Source: an uncultured Eubacteriales bacterium (GTDB lineage: Bacteria; Bacillota; Clostridia; Oscillospirales; CAG-272). Taken from it: a DNA stretch of 42,395 nt. The notes below the pieces were generated by a model. It was not told where the DNA came from. It saw nothing but the letters and a program-made list of their open reading frames with translations, and did no database searches. Of the stretch, positions 1 through 8,530 are shown one piece after another. The position numbers and the translations under genes were made by a program. Where the stretch lies: positions 1-42,395 of the forward strand of contig CATKFO010000052.1 in the NCBI GenBank assembly GCA_949747515.1, given 5' to 3'. Each line of letters begins with the position of its first letter. Position 1 is the stretch's first letter.

Positions 1-293
1 ATATCCGGCATATGGAAGGAGAAGATCATCTTCTTTCCGGATATCTTATGTACCTTAAAATAAAATCCTCCATTTGAATATGCATACCATGTACCTTTTC
101 TAAATCTGTTCGCGCTAGCTTTAAATGTAGATGTTCCATAAGAACCGGCCACAATAGATCGTTGACCCATCTCATTGCCGCATCCATAGATCATTCTATT
201 AGCAGCTGCAACTGAGTCCGTCCGCATAAATATAGTCAAGACTGATAAGCATATAACTTTTTTTATCAGTAAAAGGAAGGCGGGTTTGTTCAT
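1..293 (-). CDS. Secreted protein of unknown function, N-terminal part only
   Basis: An open frame of 97 codons begins with ATG at 293 and runs off the left edge without a stop. An AGGA-type ribosome binding site lies about 8 bases upstream. The product starts MNKPAFLLLIKKVICLSVLT, with lysines before a hydrophobic stretch and an Ala-rich region (VAAAN) around residues 28-32, which looks like a Sec signal peptide. The visible mature part is polar and Gly/Ser/Lys rich, with no motif I recognise. It lies just downstream of the hpf terminator hairpin, so it is probably a separate unit. Function cannot be assigned from this fragment. Confidence 0.65.
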   Translation of the reverse strand, partial: MNKPAFLLLIKKVICLSVLTIFMRTDSVAAANRMIYGCGNEMGQRSIVAGSYGTSTFKASANRFRKGTWYAYSNGGFYFKVHKISGKKMIFSFHMPD

Positions 294-323
294 TGCGCAT
301 TCCTGTAATATATTTATAAGTAT

Positions 324-361
324 ATAAATACGGCCGCCTCAAACGAGACGACCGTATTTAT
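324..361 (-). terminator. Terminator hairpin after hpf
   Basis: A hairpin has outer arms TAAATACGG and CCGTATTTA and an inner GC-rich part. It lies 8 bases past the hpf stop. The tail is AT-rich but has no clean T-run, so efficiency is uncertain. The arms also overlap the possible promoter region of the secreted protein at 1-293. Confidence 0.6.
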
Positions 362-368
362 GCATTTA

Positions 369-896
369 TCATTCTTCGGGAATAATAAGACCGTAAGTGT
401 TTCCCTTTCTCTTATATACGACGCATATTTTAGACGTATCCGCGTCGTGGAACATATAAAAATTATGTCCGATCAAATTCATTTGGAGAACCGCTTCCTC
501 AGCTGTCATAGGCCTGATAGGAAAAGTTTTAGTTCTTATATCGAACATAACCTCTTCCTCGATATGATCGTCCTCAGGAGCCTCCGCCGGTATCTCAAGC
601 GCGGCGCGCATACGTTTCTCAAGCCTAGTCTTATTCTTTCTTATCTGACGCTCTATAGAGCTGAGGCAACCGTCGAGAGCCGTAGGAAAGTTCTGCGCCG
701 CTTCTTCCGCGCGGAATATAGTGCTCCCAACGTTAATGGTAATCTCCATTATTCTGTCGTCTCTCTCGCAGCGGCAGGTTACTGAAGCGTCCGCTCCGCT
801 GGGAAAAAATCTATCGAATTTGGCAAGCTTCTTCTCTATAAGATCTCTAAGATCCTGCCGCACCGTCAAGTGACGTCCGTTAATAGAAATATTCAT
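369..896 (-). CDS. hpf: Ribosome hibernation promoting factor, long form
   Basis: The 175-residue product has the two-part build of long HPF. The N-terminal S30AE/YfiA domain (about residues 1-100, starting MNISINGRHL) binds the 30S decoding region. A charged linker (about 100-115) leads to the C-terminal dimerisation domain (about 116-174, with FPIRPMTAEEAVLQMNLIGH and a final YGLIIPE). In Bacillota this form pairs 70S ribosomes into inactive 100S dimers in stationary phase or stress. A ribosome binding site (AAGGGG) lies about 7 bases before the ATG. The gene is monocistronic, between its own promoter (958-991) and a hairpin (324-361). Confidence 0.96.
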   Translation of the reverse strand: MNISINGRHLTVRQDLRDLIEKKLAKFDRFFPSGADASVTCRCERDDRIMEITINVGSTIFRAEEAAQNFPTALDGCLSSIERQIRKNKTRLEKRMRAALEIPAEAPEDDHIEEEVMFDIRTKTFPIRPMTAEEAVLQMNLIGHNFYMFHDADTSKICVVYKRKGNTYGLIIPEE

Positions 897-957
897 AATC
901 GCACCCCTTTTTCATAATATTTCTCTCATATTGCATGCAAAACTTGTCTGCATATAT

Positions 958-991
958 ATTATACCATATTATCCTCAAATTGTACAGTCAA
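958..991 (-). promoter_or_regulatory. Promoter of hpf
   Basis: On the minus strand TTGACT (986-991) is 17 bases from TATGGT (963-968), and this merges into an extended -10, TGGTATAAT (958-966). Either -10 would place the start about 50-60 bases before the hpf ATG. It looks like a housekeeping sigma-A promoter. Confidence 0.65.
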
Positions 992-1060
992 TTTGTTATA
1001 TATATTTAATTTTTTTATATTTCAGAAGCATATTTTATCTATGAAGACATATAGAATGCC

Positions 1061-1096
1061 AAAAAGAGGCGACATTTTAATGCGGCCTCTTTTTTT
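1061..1096 (-). terminator. Intrinsic terminator of the 1143-6882 operon
   Basis: The arms AAAAAGAGGC and GCCTCTTTTT enclose a loop of about 13 bases, with T-runs on both sides. It lies 50 bases beyond the stop at 1143 and is the obvious end of the six-gene minus-strand operon. Confidence 0.85.
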
Positions 1097-1142
1097 ATAA
1101 CAAGCGGATTTTATTTTATTTTTTTGATAATTTTAGCTAAAA

Positions 1143-2087
1143 TCAGTCTTTTTTCTTAGCTATTTTATCATATGACAATCCGTTCGATTCTGACAGACGC
1201 TCGTATAGCCGTTTTGTTTTTATCTTTTTGCGAGTCAAAGGTATTACGACTACCGCTGCGATAAGAACGATTGCGCCCGCAAGCGTAAGCCAATCGTACG
1301 CGCCGGATACGCCGGAGCCGAATATTACGCTTCCCCTTCTATCGGCAAGTTCCGGAATGGTTCTGATCGAATTTTCTCCGCCGTACGCTTCCTTTGAATC
1401 TTTGTCGTCGTTTATAAATATTTTGACTTGATCTATCGAAAGACTTCCGTCCGACTGGAGCGCCGATTCATCCGCCCGAACGTCTAGTTCAGCGCCAGTT
1501 ACGTCCAATCTATGTCCGGCATAGAGCGGAGCGTTCGCAGATATTTTGCCCCCGACTAATGAAAGCGTTGGCGCGCTTATAGCTCGTTCTCCCGCATTTA
1601 TTTCAACGCTCCCTTCAGTTACGGAAACAGAAGCGTTCGTAGAATATATGCCGTAACGGTCTCCGCTCAGGGAATATGTTCCTCCGCGGATAAGCAGCTT
1701 ATGATTTGAGTTTCCGGAGTATACGTATACCGCCGAATCTCCAGCCTCTACGGTAAGTTCTCCGTCGCCTTTGAAAGTCGCTCCGCTGAACATACCTATA
1801 CCGAATTTATTAGCTTTTATACGATTTTTACCGTTTACTACGACGGTACAGTTTTCAGGAAGTCTTAAGCCGTAAGGAAGAGACGTCGAAATGTCAAGTC
1901 CCTCTATTGTAAGAACGTTTTCTCTATTATTCCAGCTATACCCCTCTCCCGCCTCGTTCTTCTTTACAAAGGATAAGTCGAGATATGCTTGGCCGCTCTC
2001 CGCAAAAGTAAAAAACGATAAGCACGCAAGCATAAATACGGTCGCTAAAAAGTATGACGCGGCGCGCGCCGACATGCGTATTTTCAT
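1143..2087 (-). CDS. Membrane-anchored extracellular beta-helix-like protein
   Basis: This 314-residue protein has an N-terminal signal peptide (hydrophobic about residues 12-28, ending near FAESGQA). A repetitive Gly/Ser/Val-rich body (about 60-250) has short strands such as LSLVGGKISANAPL and VSVTEGSVEINAGER, which suggest a right-handed beta-helix like those of carbohydrate-binding-domain (DUF4353-like) surface proteins. One C-terminal transmembrane helix (about 265-285) is followed by a basic tail (TRKKIKTKRLYERL), so the body faces outside. There is no LPXTG motif. It has a GAAAGG ribosome binding site and is the last gene of the operon. Its ligand is unknown; adhesion or glycan binding is a guess from the fold. 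Confidence 0.7.
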   Translation of the reverse strand: MKIRMSARAASYFLATVFMLACLSFFTFAESGQAYLDLSFVKKNEAGEGYSWNNRENVLTIEGLDISTSLPYGLRLPENCTVVVNGKNRIKANKFGIGMFSGATFKGDGELTVEAGDSAVYVYSGNSNHKLLIRGGTYSLSGDRYGIYSTNASVSVTEGSVEINAGERAISAPTLSLVGGKISANAPLYAGHRLDVTGAELDVRADESALQSDGSLSIDQVKIFINDDKDSKEAYGGENSIRTIPELADRRGSVIFGSGVSGAYDWLTLAGAIVLIAAVVVIPLTRKKIKTKRLYERLSESNGLSYDKIAKKKD

Positions 2088-2118
2088 ATTAGACCTTTCC
2101 GTCGGGAACTTTTCCCGA

Positions 2119-2643
2119 TCATTTTTCGTTTTTAAGCCGAAGTCTCTCCGACCTATATTTTTTTACATCCGTCACTACATATGGAAGTCTCATAAGCGCC
2201 GATTCCGCCGCGCCTGTAAGGTATACGAACGCGCCTATATTAGACGTTATATGCCTAACGAAGGGATACGCCAGCAAAGATAGCATCAAAAGCGAAGAAG
2301 AAGCGATTACCGGAAAAGCCTTTCTCAAAAACTCCGAATAGCCGGAGGTCTTAACGTTCATTGCGCTTATCAATGTTGGGACGACGGTAAGGAATAATAA
2401 TATTCCCGACGCAATAAGCGAAATTTTCAGAAAAAAAGCGTAATTATCCGCGGCCCACGCCGCGTCCGCAGAAGTATTTAACGATCTGAAAATAATAGCG
2501 AGCGTAGGTATTCCGGCGGCTCCAAGCACGGCGAGTCCGCCGTTCAAAATTAGAGACAGCTTTGCGCTGAGCCGACGCGACAATATAGTCAACGCGGCGA
2601 ACGCGGCCGTCATAATCAAAGTAATAATAAGAAGAATCGTCAT
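2119..2643 (-). CDS. Small polytopic membrane protein of unknown function
   Basis: The 174-residue product has four or five hydrophobic helices, at about residues 2-22, 32-52, 67-92, 108-128 and possibly 135-150, and ends in a basic cytoplasmic tail (KKYRSERLRLKNEK). I recognise no family motif. Its start overlaps the stop of the nitroreductase gene by 4 bases (ATGA type), so the two are probably translationally coupled. It lies 31 bases before the beta-helix protein gene. Confidence 0.7.
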   Translation of the reverse strand: MTILLIITLIMTAAFAALTILSRRLSAKLSLILNGGLAVLGAAGIPTLAIIFRSLNTSADAAWAADNYAFFLKISLIASGILLFLTVVPTLISAMNVKTSGYSEFLRKAFPVIASSSLLMLSLLAYPFVRHITSNIGAFVYLTGAAESALMRLPYVVTDVKKYRSERLRLKNEK

Positions 2644-3224
2644 TTTATTATTATTTCCTCAAGAGATCTCTTAGGAACAAAATGGAGTCCCGCGTCGTCT
2701 CGAAAATACTTTGTGTCCCCATCCTTTACAGAGCATAGGATGGGATACTCTGCCGGAGCCCCGAGAGCGATAACGAGAACCGGAACTAAATTTTCCGAGA
2801 GGCCGAGCAGCTTAGGAAGCTCGTCCCTGTTAAAGGAACCCAGCATGCAAGCCCCAAATCCCTTTTCGCACGCGGCCAGATTTATAACGGAAGCCGCTAT
2901 CCCCGCGTCCATAGTTGAAAATTCGCTTCTCGGACAAACCGACAAGTCGTGGCATATTGTTATAAACCCAGTCGGGCCGCGTCCTTCGGGAGGTAAAACC
3001 ACGTCGGTAATATAGCCCGCCCATCTCGTCATGCCAAGCAAAGCCTCAACCTCGTCCCGATCTGATGAAATCCTATACTTAAGAGGCTGATCGTTTCGCG
3101 CGGAAGGCGAGAGACTCGCCGTCTTAACGAGAGATTCCATCGCCTCGCGGGTTATAGGACTGGAAGCGTCGAATGAGCGCACGGATCTTGCCGCCGCAAC
3201 AAGTTCAATAACGTCTCTGTTCAT
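2640..3224 (-). CDS. Nitroreductase family FMN-dependent oxidoreductase
   Basis: The 194-residue product begins MNRDVIELVAAARSVRSFDA. The R-S-V-R-x-F and 'SPSARNDQPLKYR' segments are typical FMN-contact regions of the nitroreductase fold, and GFGACMLGSFNRDEL matches the second conserved block. These enzymes are homodimers that reduce nitro compounds, quinones or enones with NAD(P)H; the natural substrate here is unknown. I prefer the ATG at 3224 over one 18 bases upstream because GAAAGGAA lies about 8 bases before it. It is in the operon with pepT upstream and a membrane protein downstream. Confidence 0.85.
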   Translation of the reverse strand: MNRDVIELVAAARSVRSFDASSPITREAMESLVKTASLSPSARNDQPLKYRISSDRDEVEALLGMTRWAGYITDVVLPPEGRGPTGFITICHDLSVCPRSEFSTMDAGIAASVINLAACEKGFGACMLGSFNRDELPKLLGLSENLVPVLVIALGAPAEYPILCSVKDGDTKYFRDDAGLHFVPKRSLEEIIIK

Positions 3225-3291
3225 ATTGTTTTTTCCTTTCATTTCGCTATCGTTTACCGCCGAGTATTCAATCCTCGTCGGATACGTTAAT

Positions 3292-4542
3292 TTAATTATT
3301 TATACGACGTTTATCAGGCAGCTTGCCCTGTCGTCTGATTATACCGATAATTATATTGGTCGCCTTATCCATGCCCTCGACGGTAATATGCTCGTACGGG
3401 CCGTGGTAAGCGTAGCCGCCAGTCCCCAGATTAGGACATGGAAGTCCCATAAAGCTGAGTCTTGCTCCGTCCGTTCCTCCACGAACAGGCTCAGATATAG
3501 GATCGATCCCCTCTTCCTCTATGGATTCCCTCGCAATGTCGATCAAAAAGGGATTTTTATCGATTATCTCCTTCATATTGCGGTACTGCTCTTTTAGCGC
3601 GAGGCTTACGGTTCCGCATCCGTATTTTTCATTCAGAGTTTTCTCTATAAGCCTTAGCGTCGCAAGACGCGCGTTCATCGCAGATTCGCCGTGGTCTCTT
3701 ACGATATATTCGAGCTTCGCGCTTTCCACGGAGCCGTTTATAGAACAAAGGTGATAGAATCCTTCGTATCCTTCCGTCAAGGCGGGAGTTTCCGCAGAAG
3801 GAAGCATAGATACGATCTCCGTCGATACAAGCGACGCGTTAATCATCATGCCTTTAGCGTCTCCGGGATGTATGTTTCTTCCCGCGATCTTAAAGACGGC
3901 CGAATAAGCGTTAAAGTTCTCATACTCTATCTCGCCCTCCGCTCCTCCGTCCACTGTATACGCGTAATCCGCTCCGAAAGACGCTATGTCGAAATGATTC
4001 GCCCCTTCGCCTATCTCCTCGTCCGGAGTGAAGCAAAAGCAGAGCTTTCCGCTAGGTATTTTTTCCTCTATTACCCGCTCAGCCACCGTCATAATTTCAG
4101 CGATTCCAGCTTTGTCGTCCGCGCCGAGCAGAGTGTTTCCGTCGGCGGTAATAAGAGTTCGTCCTTTGAGGGAGGCAAGATGAGGAAATTCCTTCGTGGA
4201 AAGAAGTCTTACCGACTCGCCGCTTCGGATTTCAATATCGCCTCCGTTATAATTTTTAAAAATACGAGGCCTTACGTCTTCGCCGGAAAAATCAGGAGAA
4301 GTATCCATATGCGCGATAAATCCGAGGGAGGGCAGCTCCTCATACCCTTCGTCGGCTGGAATAGACCCCATTACGTATGCGTTTTCGTCGACGTAAGCGT
4401 TCGTTACGCCTATACGTTTAAGCTCGTCGCAAAGAAAACGCGCAAAATCACGCTGTCCTTCCGTCGACGGAGTTAAACCGCTTCTTTCATCGCTTGCAGT
4501 ATTGAATTTTACATATTGAAGAAATCTTTCATGCGCTTTCAT
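3292..4542 (-). CDS. pepT: Peptidase T (tripeptide aminopeptidase)
   Basis: This 416-residue M20 metallopeptidase has the normal PepT length. Visible zinc-site elements are H78 and D80 (GFIAHMDTS), bridging D142 (LLGADDKAG), catalytic E175/E176 (FTPDEEIGEG), D198 (YTVDGGAEG) and a late His (YAYHGPYEH). The enzyme releases the N-terminal residue of tripeptides in the cytoplasm. The start overlaps the Sir2 stop by 4 bases (ATGA), with AGGCGG as ribosome binding site, so the two are probably coupled. The family assignment is secure. Confidence 0.96.
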   Translation of the reverse strand: MKAHERFLQYVKFNTASDERSGLTPSTEGQRDFARFLCDELKRIGVTNAYVDENAYVMGSIPADEGYEELPSLGFIAHMDTSPDFSGEDVRPRIFKNYNGGDIEIRSGESVRLLSTKEFPHLASLKGRTLITADGNTLLGADDKAGIAEIMTVAERVIEEKIPSGKLCFCFTPDEEIGEGANHFDIASFGADYAYTVDGGAEGEIEYENFNAYSAVFKIAGRNIHPGDAKGMMINASLVSTEIVSMLPSAETPALTEGYEGFYHLCSINGSVESAKLEYIVRDHGESAMNARLATLRLIEKTLNEKYGCGTVSLALKEQYRNMKEIIDKNPFLIDIARESIEEEGIDPISEPVRGGTDGARLSFMGLPCPNLGTGGYAYHGPYEHITVEGMDKATNIIIGIIRRQGKLPDKRRINN

Positions 4543-5333
4543 AGATGCCGCCTATCCTTAACTACGTCTTTTTTATTATGTTCCCCGCCATCGTCTATTC
4601 TTAACCCAAGTATTTTAGCGACCTCGCTCATTACCTCTCCCACCGGATTACGTAAGACAATATCTGAGGAATCGTCCGCATTCGTAGGCGTAAGATTTAT
4701 AAGCGCAAGATTTCCGTTTAAATAGCGAACTAGCGACGCGGCGGGATACACTGACAGAGACGTTCCGGCCACGATAAGCAGTTCGGACTCCGCGACTTCT
4801 CGTGCCGCCTCTTCAAAAGCTCCCCGTGGAAGGGCCTCCTCGTATAAGGTCACGTCCGGCCTTACGGTTCCGCCGCAAGCGCATTTTGGAACGCCGTCCG
4901 AAGCAAGAATAAATGAGAGGGAATATCTTTTTCCGCAAAGCTCGCAATAATTCCGATGAACCGAACCGTGAAGCTCGATAACGCGTTTAGCCCCCGCGGC
5001 GGAGTGAAGCCCGTCGATATTTTGAGTTACTATGGATGAAAGCGCGCCTTCCTTTTCCATCTCCGCAAGAGCGTAATGCGCTCCGTTTGGCCCTGCGTCG
5101 GGATATATAAGCTTTTCTTTATAAAAGTTAAAAAATAGTTCCGGTTCCGCTTTATAAAAAGACGCGGAGACTATTTTTTCGGGTGACAACTCGCCGTATT
5201 TTTCGGAATATATTCCGCGCGCGCTTCTAAAATCCGGTATGCCGCTTTCCGTCGAAACTCCCGCTCCTCCGAAAAAGACTGTTTTACGGCTTCGGCTTAT
5301 CATTTCGGCGAGCTTTTCAGTTTCCTCATTCAT
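4539..5333 (-). CDS. cobB: Sir2-family NAD-dependent protein deacylase
   Basis: The 264-residue product has all sirtuin hallmarks: GGAGVSTESGIPDFR (22-36) for NAD binding, TQNIDGLH (103-110), catalytic H122 in IELHGS, four zinc ligands C130/C133 and C151/C153, and GTSLSVYPAASLV near the end. Sirtuins remove acyl groups from lysines, consuming NAD and making O-acyl-ADP-ribose. The zinc pair C-x-C (151/153) is tighter than the usual C-x2-C. It is the second gene of the operon with a good ribosome binding site (GGGAGG), and is followed by pepT with a 4-base overlap. Confidence 0.95.
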   Translation of the reverse strand: MNEETEKLAEMISRSRKTVFFGGAGVSTESGIPDFRSARGIYSEKYGELSPEKIVSASFYKAEPELFFNFYKEKLIYPDAGPNGAHYALAEMEKEGALSSIVTQNIDGLHSAAGAKRVIELHGSVHRNYCELCGKRYSLSFILASDGVPKCACGGTVRPDVTLYEEALPRGAFEEAAREVAESELLIVAGTSLSVYPAASLVRYLNGNLALINLTPTNADDSSDIVLRNPVGEVMSEVAKILGLRIDDGGEHNKKDVVKDRRHL

Positions 5334-5367
5334 ATCGAACGCCTCCCTCTATATCGCTAATAGCGAA

Positions 5368-6882
5368 TTATCCTCCGCCGTTTAAAGCGAGGCTATATTC
5401 CTTGTCTCCAAGCCTGAAGATAAATTGGTTTTCACCGCGTTCTACGTTAACCGTAACGCTGAACGAACCGTCTTTTCTACGACTAGCCGCGCCGACCTCG
5501 CTTTTAAATGGAAGCGACGGGTCGCTTTCTCCGGTGATAACGGCCTGTCCGATCGGGATCTTCTCTCCCTCTTCAAACGAAGTAAAAGAAATTCCTTCTC
5601 CGGTAGGATAAGCGTCGGTATATTTTATATCGTCTGAAAACACGTCGGTTATTTCATTTGATATGCCGAACGTGTCAGAACGAATTTCGTCGAAGCCGTA
5701 AAACATACTTCCGCGGTATGAAAGAAGTTTGCGGGAATATTCCACCTGTTCTTTCATCTCGCCGTAAGGCTCGCTCCAATCGCCCTCTTCGTATCTGTAC
5801 GCGCCGTGAGACACTATAAGATCGACTCCCGCGCCGTCCAAAATCCCGTTCCACCACTCGACCACTGTGTCGAATGGAGTCGCCGCGGTATCGAATGTCC
5901 AGTATATTTGAGGAGACACATAGTCTACGTATCCTCCGTCAATCCAAGCGAGCGCGTCGCAGTATATTGATTCGTACGCCTCGAAGCCCCGTGTGGACGA
6001 TCCTCCGTTGCTTCCGTCGTCGTTTCTCCATACGCCCGCCGGCGAAACGCCGAAAAGACACTCTGGATCTGTTTCCTTCACCGCATCGTACGTATCTCGT
6101 ACCAAAGCGTTTATGTTTTCTCGCCTCCAATCGGAAAGAGACGATTCTCCCCCATACTTTTTATATTCGTTTTCATCGTTGAAGGAAACGGTTTCTCCGT
6201 TATCGTTTTTGACCGGATACGGGTAGAAGTAATCGTCGTACACAATCCCGTCCACGTCGTATCGGCTCACTATTTCTCTTACTCCGTCGGCTACAAATTT
6301 TCTTACTTCCGGTATACCGGCGTTAAAATAAAGCTTTCCGTCGTAGTTTACGGTCCAATCCTTATGTACCGAGGCGGGACTTCCATTCGGCGCATGCTCC
6401 GTCGCCCAGGAGGACGTAGTAATTCGAAGAGGATTTACCCACGCATGGACTGAAATGCCTCTTTTGTGCGCCTCGCTTACAATATACCCCAAAGGATCGA
6501 AGGTCAGCTTTCCTTCTGAATTAAGAAACGACGATACTGGAAACATGTCGCTGTTGTATAAAGCGTCGCACGACGGACGGGCCTGAAAATATACCGTGTT
6601 AAGCCGGTTGGACACGCAAGCGTTCAAAATACCGTCGATCTCGCGCTTTAAAGAGGCCGCGGACAAATCCGGAGCGGAGGGATAATCTATATTGAATACC
6701 GTAGCAATCCAAACGCCTCTCACTTCATCCGACGCGTCGGAAATAGCTCTTAATTCAGGAGATTCACCCGTCAAGGCGAGACGAGGCATTGAAAACCCGC
6801 CGATTTTGTTTCCGCAAGACGAGAGATTCGAAAGCAGAGCAGCCGCCAAAACTGTAACGCATATTTTCCTTATTATTTTCAA
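5368..6882 (-). CDS. GHL10-like family 10 glycosylhydrolase lipoprotein
   Basis: This 504-residue protein starts with a lipoprotein signal (hydrophobic 8-20, lipobox ending L-S-S-C23). The domain from about residue 54 (VRGVWIATVFNIDYPS) to about 370 matches the DUF187/GHL10 TIM-barrel family, with conserved stretches NTVYFQARPSCDALY, WVNPLRI, DGIVYDDYFYPYP and YVSPQIYW. A C-terminal beta domain follows. Relatives are surface hydrolases thought to act on cell-wall or environmental glycans; the substrate is unknown. The start is TTG at 6882, supported by AGGCGG 7 bases before it and a promoter at 6913-6942. First gene of the operon. Confidence 0.88.
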   Translation of the reverse strand: MKIIRKICVTVLAAALLSNLSSCGNKIGGFSMPRLALTGESPELRAISDASDEVRGVWIATVFNIDYPSAPDLSAASLKREIDGILNACVSNRLNTVYFQARPSCDALYNSDMFPVSSFLNSEGKLTFDPLGYIVSEAHKRGISVHAWVNPLRITTSSWATEHAPNGSPASVHKDWTVNYDGKLYFNAGIPEVRKFVADGVREIVSRYDVDGIVYDDYFYPYPVKNDNGETVSFNDENEYKKYGGESSLSDWRRENINALVRDTYDAVKETDPECLFGVSPAGVWRNDDGSNGGSSTRGFEAYESIYCDALAWIDGGYVDYVSPQIYWTFDTAATPFDTVVEWWNGILDGAGVDLIVSHGAYRYEEGDWSEPYGEMKEQVEYSRKLLSYRGSMFYGFDEIRSDTFGISNEITDVFSDDIKYTDAYPTGEGISFTSFEEGEKIPIGQAVITGESDPSLPFKSEVGAASRRKDGSFSVTVNVERGENQFIFRLGDKEYSLALNGGG

Positions 6883-6912
6883 GACAGTTCCGCCTTTCCG
6901 ATATTTTACTAT

Positions 6913-6942
6913 ATTTTAACACACAACCGCGTCTCAGGTCAA
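6913..6942 (-). promoter_or_regulatory. Promoter of the 1143-6882 operon
   Basis: TTGACC (6937-6942) is 18 bases from TAAAAT (6913-6918), about 30 bases before the TTG start of the lipoprotein gene. A sigma-A type promoter fits the short leader. Confidence 0.75.
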
Positions 6943-7083
6943 TAGAAAGTAAGCATTTGCGGCGCGTACGTTTAACGATATACTTGATCAAGACTCCGCG
7001 AGCGCAATAAATTATATGGGAAAACGACGTAAAATAAAACCGAAACAATAACCGCAGGTCAGATAAGATTCAGACGTTCCGTC

Positions 7084-7127
7084 AAAAAGGCGCCGTCCGT
7101 TAGCCTTAGCTCCATAGACGCCGCCTT
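7084..7127 (-). terminator. Intrinsic terminator of hom
   Basis: On the minus strand AAGGCG-G-CGTC pairs with GACG-G-CGCCTT around one mismatch, and a run of five Ts follows. It lies about 80 bases past the hom stop. Confidence 0.75.
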
Positions 7128-7209
7128 CATATGTTTTATTCTTTTCCACTACAAGATCTAATCTCAGCCTATTCCGGCGCTCTCCGTACCAGCGCGGAAC
7201 AAAATTTGT

Positions 7210-8430
7210 TCATTCGTGAATTCTTATCACAGATTCCACGGCGCCAAGACTTTTCCTTATGCCGTCGAGCTCGTCCTTAGAGGCCTTTCCGCATATAAGC
7301 TCAACCTTGCCGTCGGGCGAGCCCTCCAGAAGCTTCACAGAATCAAAGAGACGAGAGCATGTTTCGAGAGTATCTGAAGCGGAATCCGCCGCAATTCTGA
7401 TATAATATTTCATCGGAGCTCTTCCGAACGGCTCCGCCGCTCCGGGCTGCTTTTCAAAAACGGGGATTTTCTCAGCCCTCGCCGCTCCCGAAAGCGCCGC
7501 GGCAATATCCGCGACCACAGCCCCCGCGGTAGGGTAACGTCCCGCTCCCCGGCCGTAAAACATTACGTCTCCCGTTAACTCCGTCGTCACAGATATGGCG
7601 TTGTACACGTCGTTCACAGAAGCGAGGGGACAGGTGGAATATACGATCTGAGGGGCGACGAACACGGAAAGTCTGCCGCCGCTAATTTTTGCCGACGCGA
7701 CAAGCTTGATAGAAGCGTCCATGCGATCTGCCGCGTCTATGTCGGCGGGAGTTATATTCCTTATAGTCTCGCTGTACGCCTCCTCGGCGGGAATCAGCTT
7801 TCCTGTAGAAAGAGCCGCGAGAATAATAATTTTGCGTTTTGCGTCTATTCCGTCTACGTCGGCGGACGGGTCTCGCTCCGCATATCCTAAAGCCTGCGCC
7901 TCCGCGAGAACGTCGGCAAATTCTCTTCTTTCGCTCTTCATCTTAGAAAGTATGAAGTTCGTCGTACCGTTGAGAATACCGTCCACCGAGACGATTTTCT
8001 CTCCAGCAAGAGAAGTGGCGAAAGGACGTATGGTAGGAATTCCTCCGCCAACGCTGGCCTCGAAAAGATATAAAACCCCATTCTCTTCGGCCGTTCGGAG
8101 CAGTTCGTCTCCATAAGAGGCGACCACCTCTTTATTAGACGTCACAACATGTTTGCCGCGCTTCATGGCGGCAGTCGAGTATTCAAACGCAGGGTGCGCG
8201 CCTCCCATGGTCTCGGCTATAAGAACTATCTCGTCGTCTTCAAGTATAGTATCTATGGAATGTACTACTCTGTCGCCGTACGGCGAGTCGGGAAACTCTC
8301 TCAGATCGAGTATATACTTTACGTTTACACTGTCTCCGACAGCCGCGGTCAGATTATCTCCAAGAGATTCGATAACCTCCGGTATTCCTCCGCCTACAAT
8401 GCCGAAGCCGATTATAGCGATTTGTTTCAT
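7210..8430 (-). CDS. hom: Homoserine dehydrogenase
   Basis: The 406-residue product starts with a Rossmann nucleotide-binding fold (GFGIVGGGI, residues 8-16), followed by the catalytic part with SNKEVVA, EASVGGGIPTIRPF, the signature GILNGTTNFILSKM and DPSADVDGIDAKRKI. The last 65 residues look like an ACT-type regulatory domain. The enzyme reduces aspartate semialdehyde to homoserine, the branch step to threonine and methionine. It has a strong GGAAGGA ribosome binding site, its own promoter (8464-8492) and terminator (7084-7127), so it is monocistronic. Confidence 0.96.
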   Translation of the reverse strand: MKQIAIIGFGIVGGGIPEVIESLGDNLTAAVGDSVNVKYILDLREFPDSPYGDRVVHSIDTILEDDEIVLIAETMGGAHPAFEYSTAAMKRGKHVVTSNKEVVASYGDELLRTAEENGVLYLFEASVGGGIPTIRPFATSLAGEKIVSVDGILNGTTNFILSKMKSERREFADVLAEAQALGYAERDPSADVDGIDAKRKIIILAALSTGKLIPAEEAYSETIRNITPADIDAADRMDASIKLVASAKISGGRLSVFVAPQIVYSTCPLASVNDVYNAISVTTELTGDVMFYGRGAGRYPTAGAVVADIAAALSGAARAEKIPVFEKQPGAAEPFGRAPMKYYIRIAADSASDTLETCSRLFDSVKLLEGSPDGKVELICGKASKDELDGIRKSLGAVESVIRIHE

Positions 8431-8463
8431 GCCATATGTTCCTTCCGAATGAGTAATAATACC

Positions 8464-8492
8464 ATTTTATCACAGTCTTACTGAAAAATCAA
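8464..8492 (-). promoter_or_regulatory. Promoter of hom
   Basis: TTGATT (8487-8492), a 17-base spacer and TAAAAT (8464-8469) lie about 35 bases before the hom ATG. Confidence 0.7.
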
Positions 8493-8530
8493 GAAAAACC
8501 ATACCGAACGCGTAAATTGACATTCGTCGT

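Larger units (their letters stand above)
6883..7209. other. Intergenic region with an operon promoter and the hom terminator
   Basis: No gene is visible in this stretch. It holds the minus-strand operon promoter (6913-6942) and the intrinsic terminator of hom (7084-7127). A further imperfect GC-rich hairpin with arms TTCCG-CGCT and AGCG-CCGGAA lies at about 7169-7197, just past the hom stop. Confidence 0.5.

Noticed and set aside
3691..4476. 261-codon plus-strand open frame opposite pepT
   Set aside because: The pepT active site is complete on the other strand; this frame is low-complexity in Arg and Ser.
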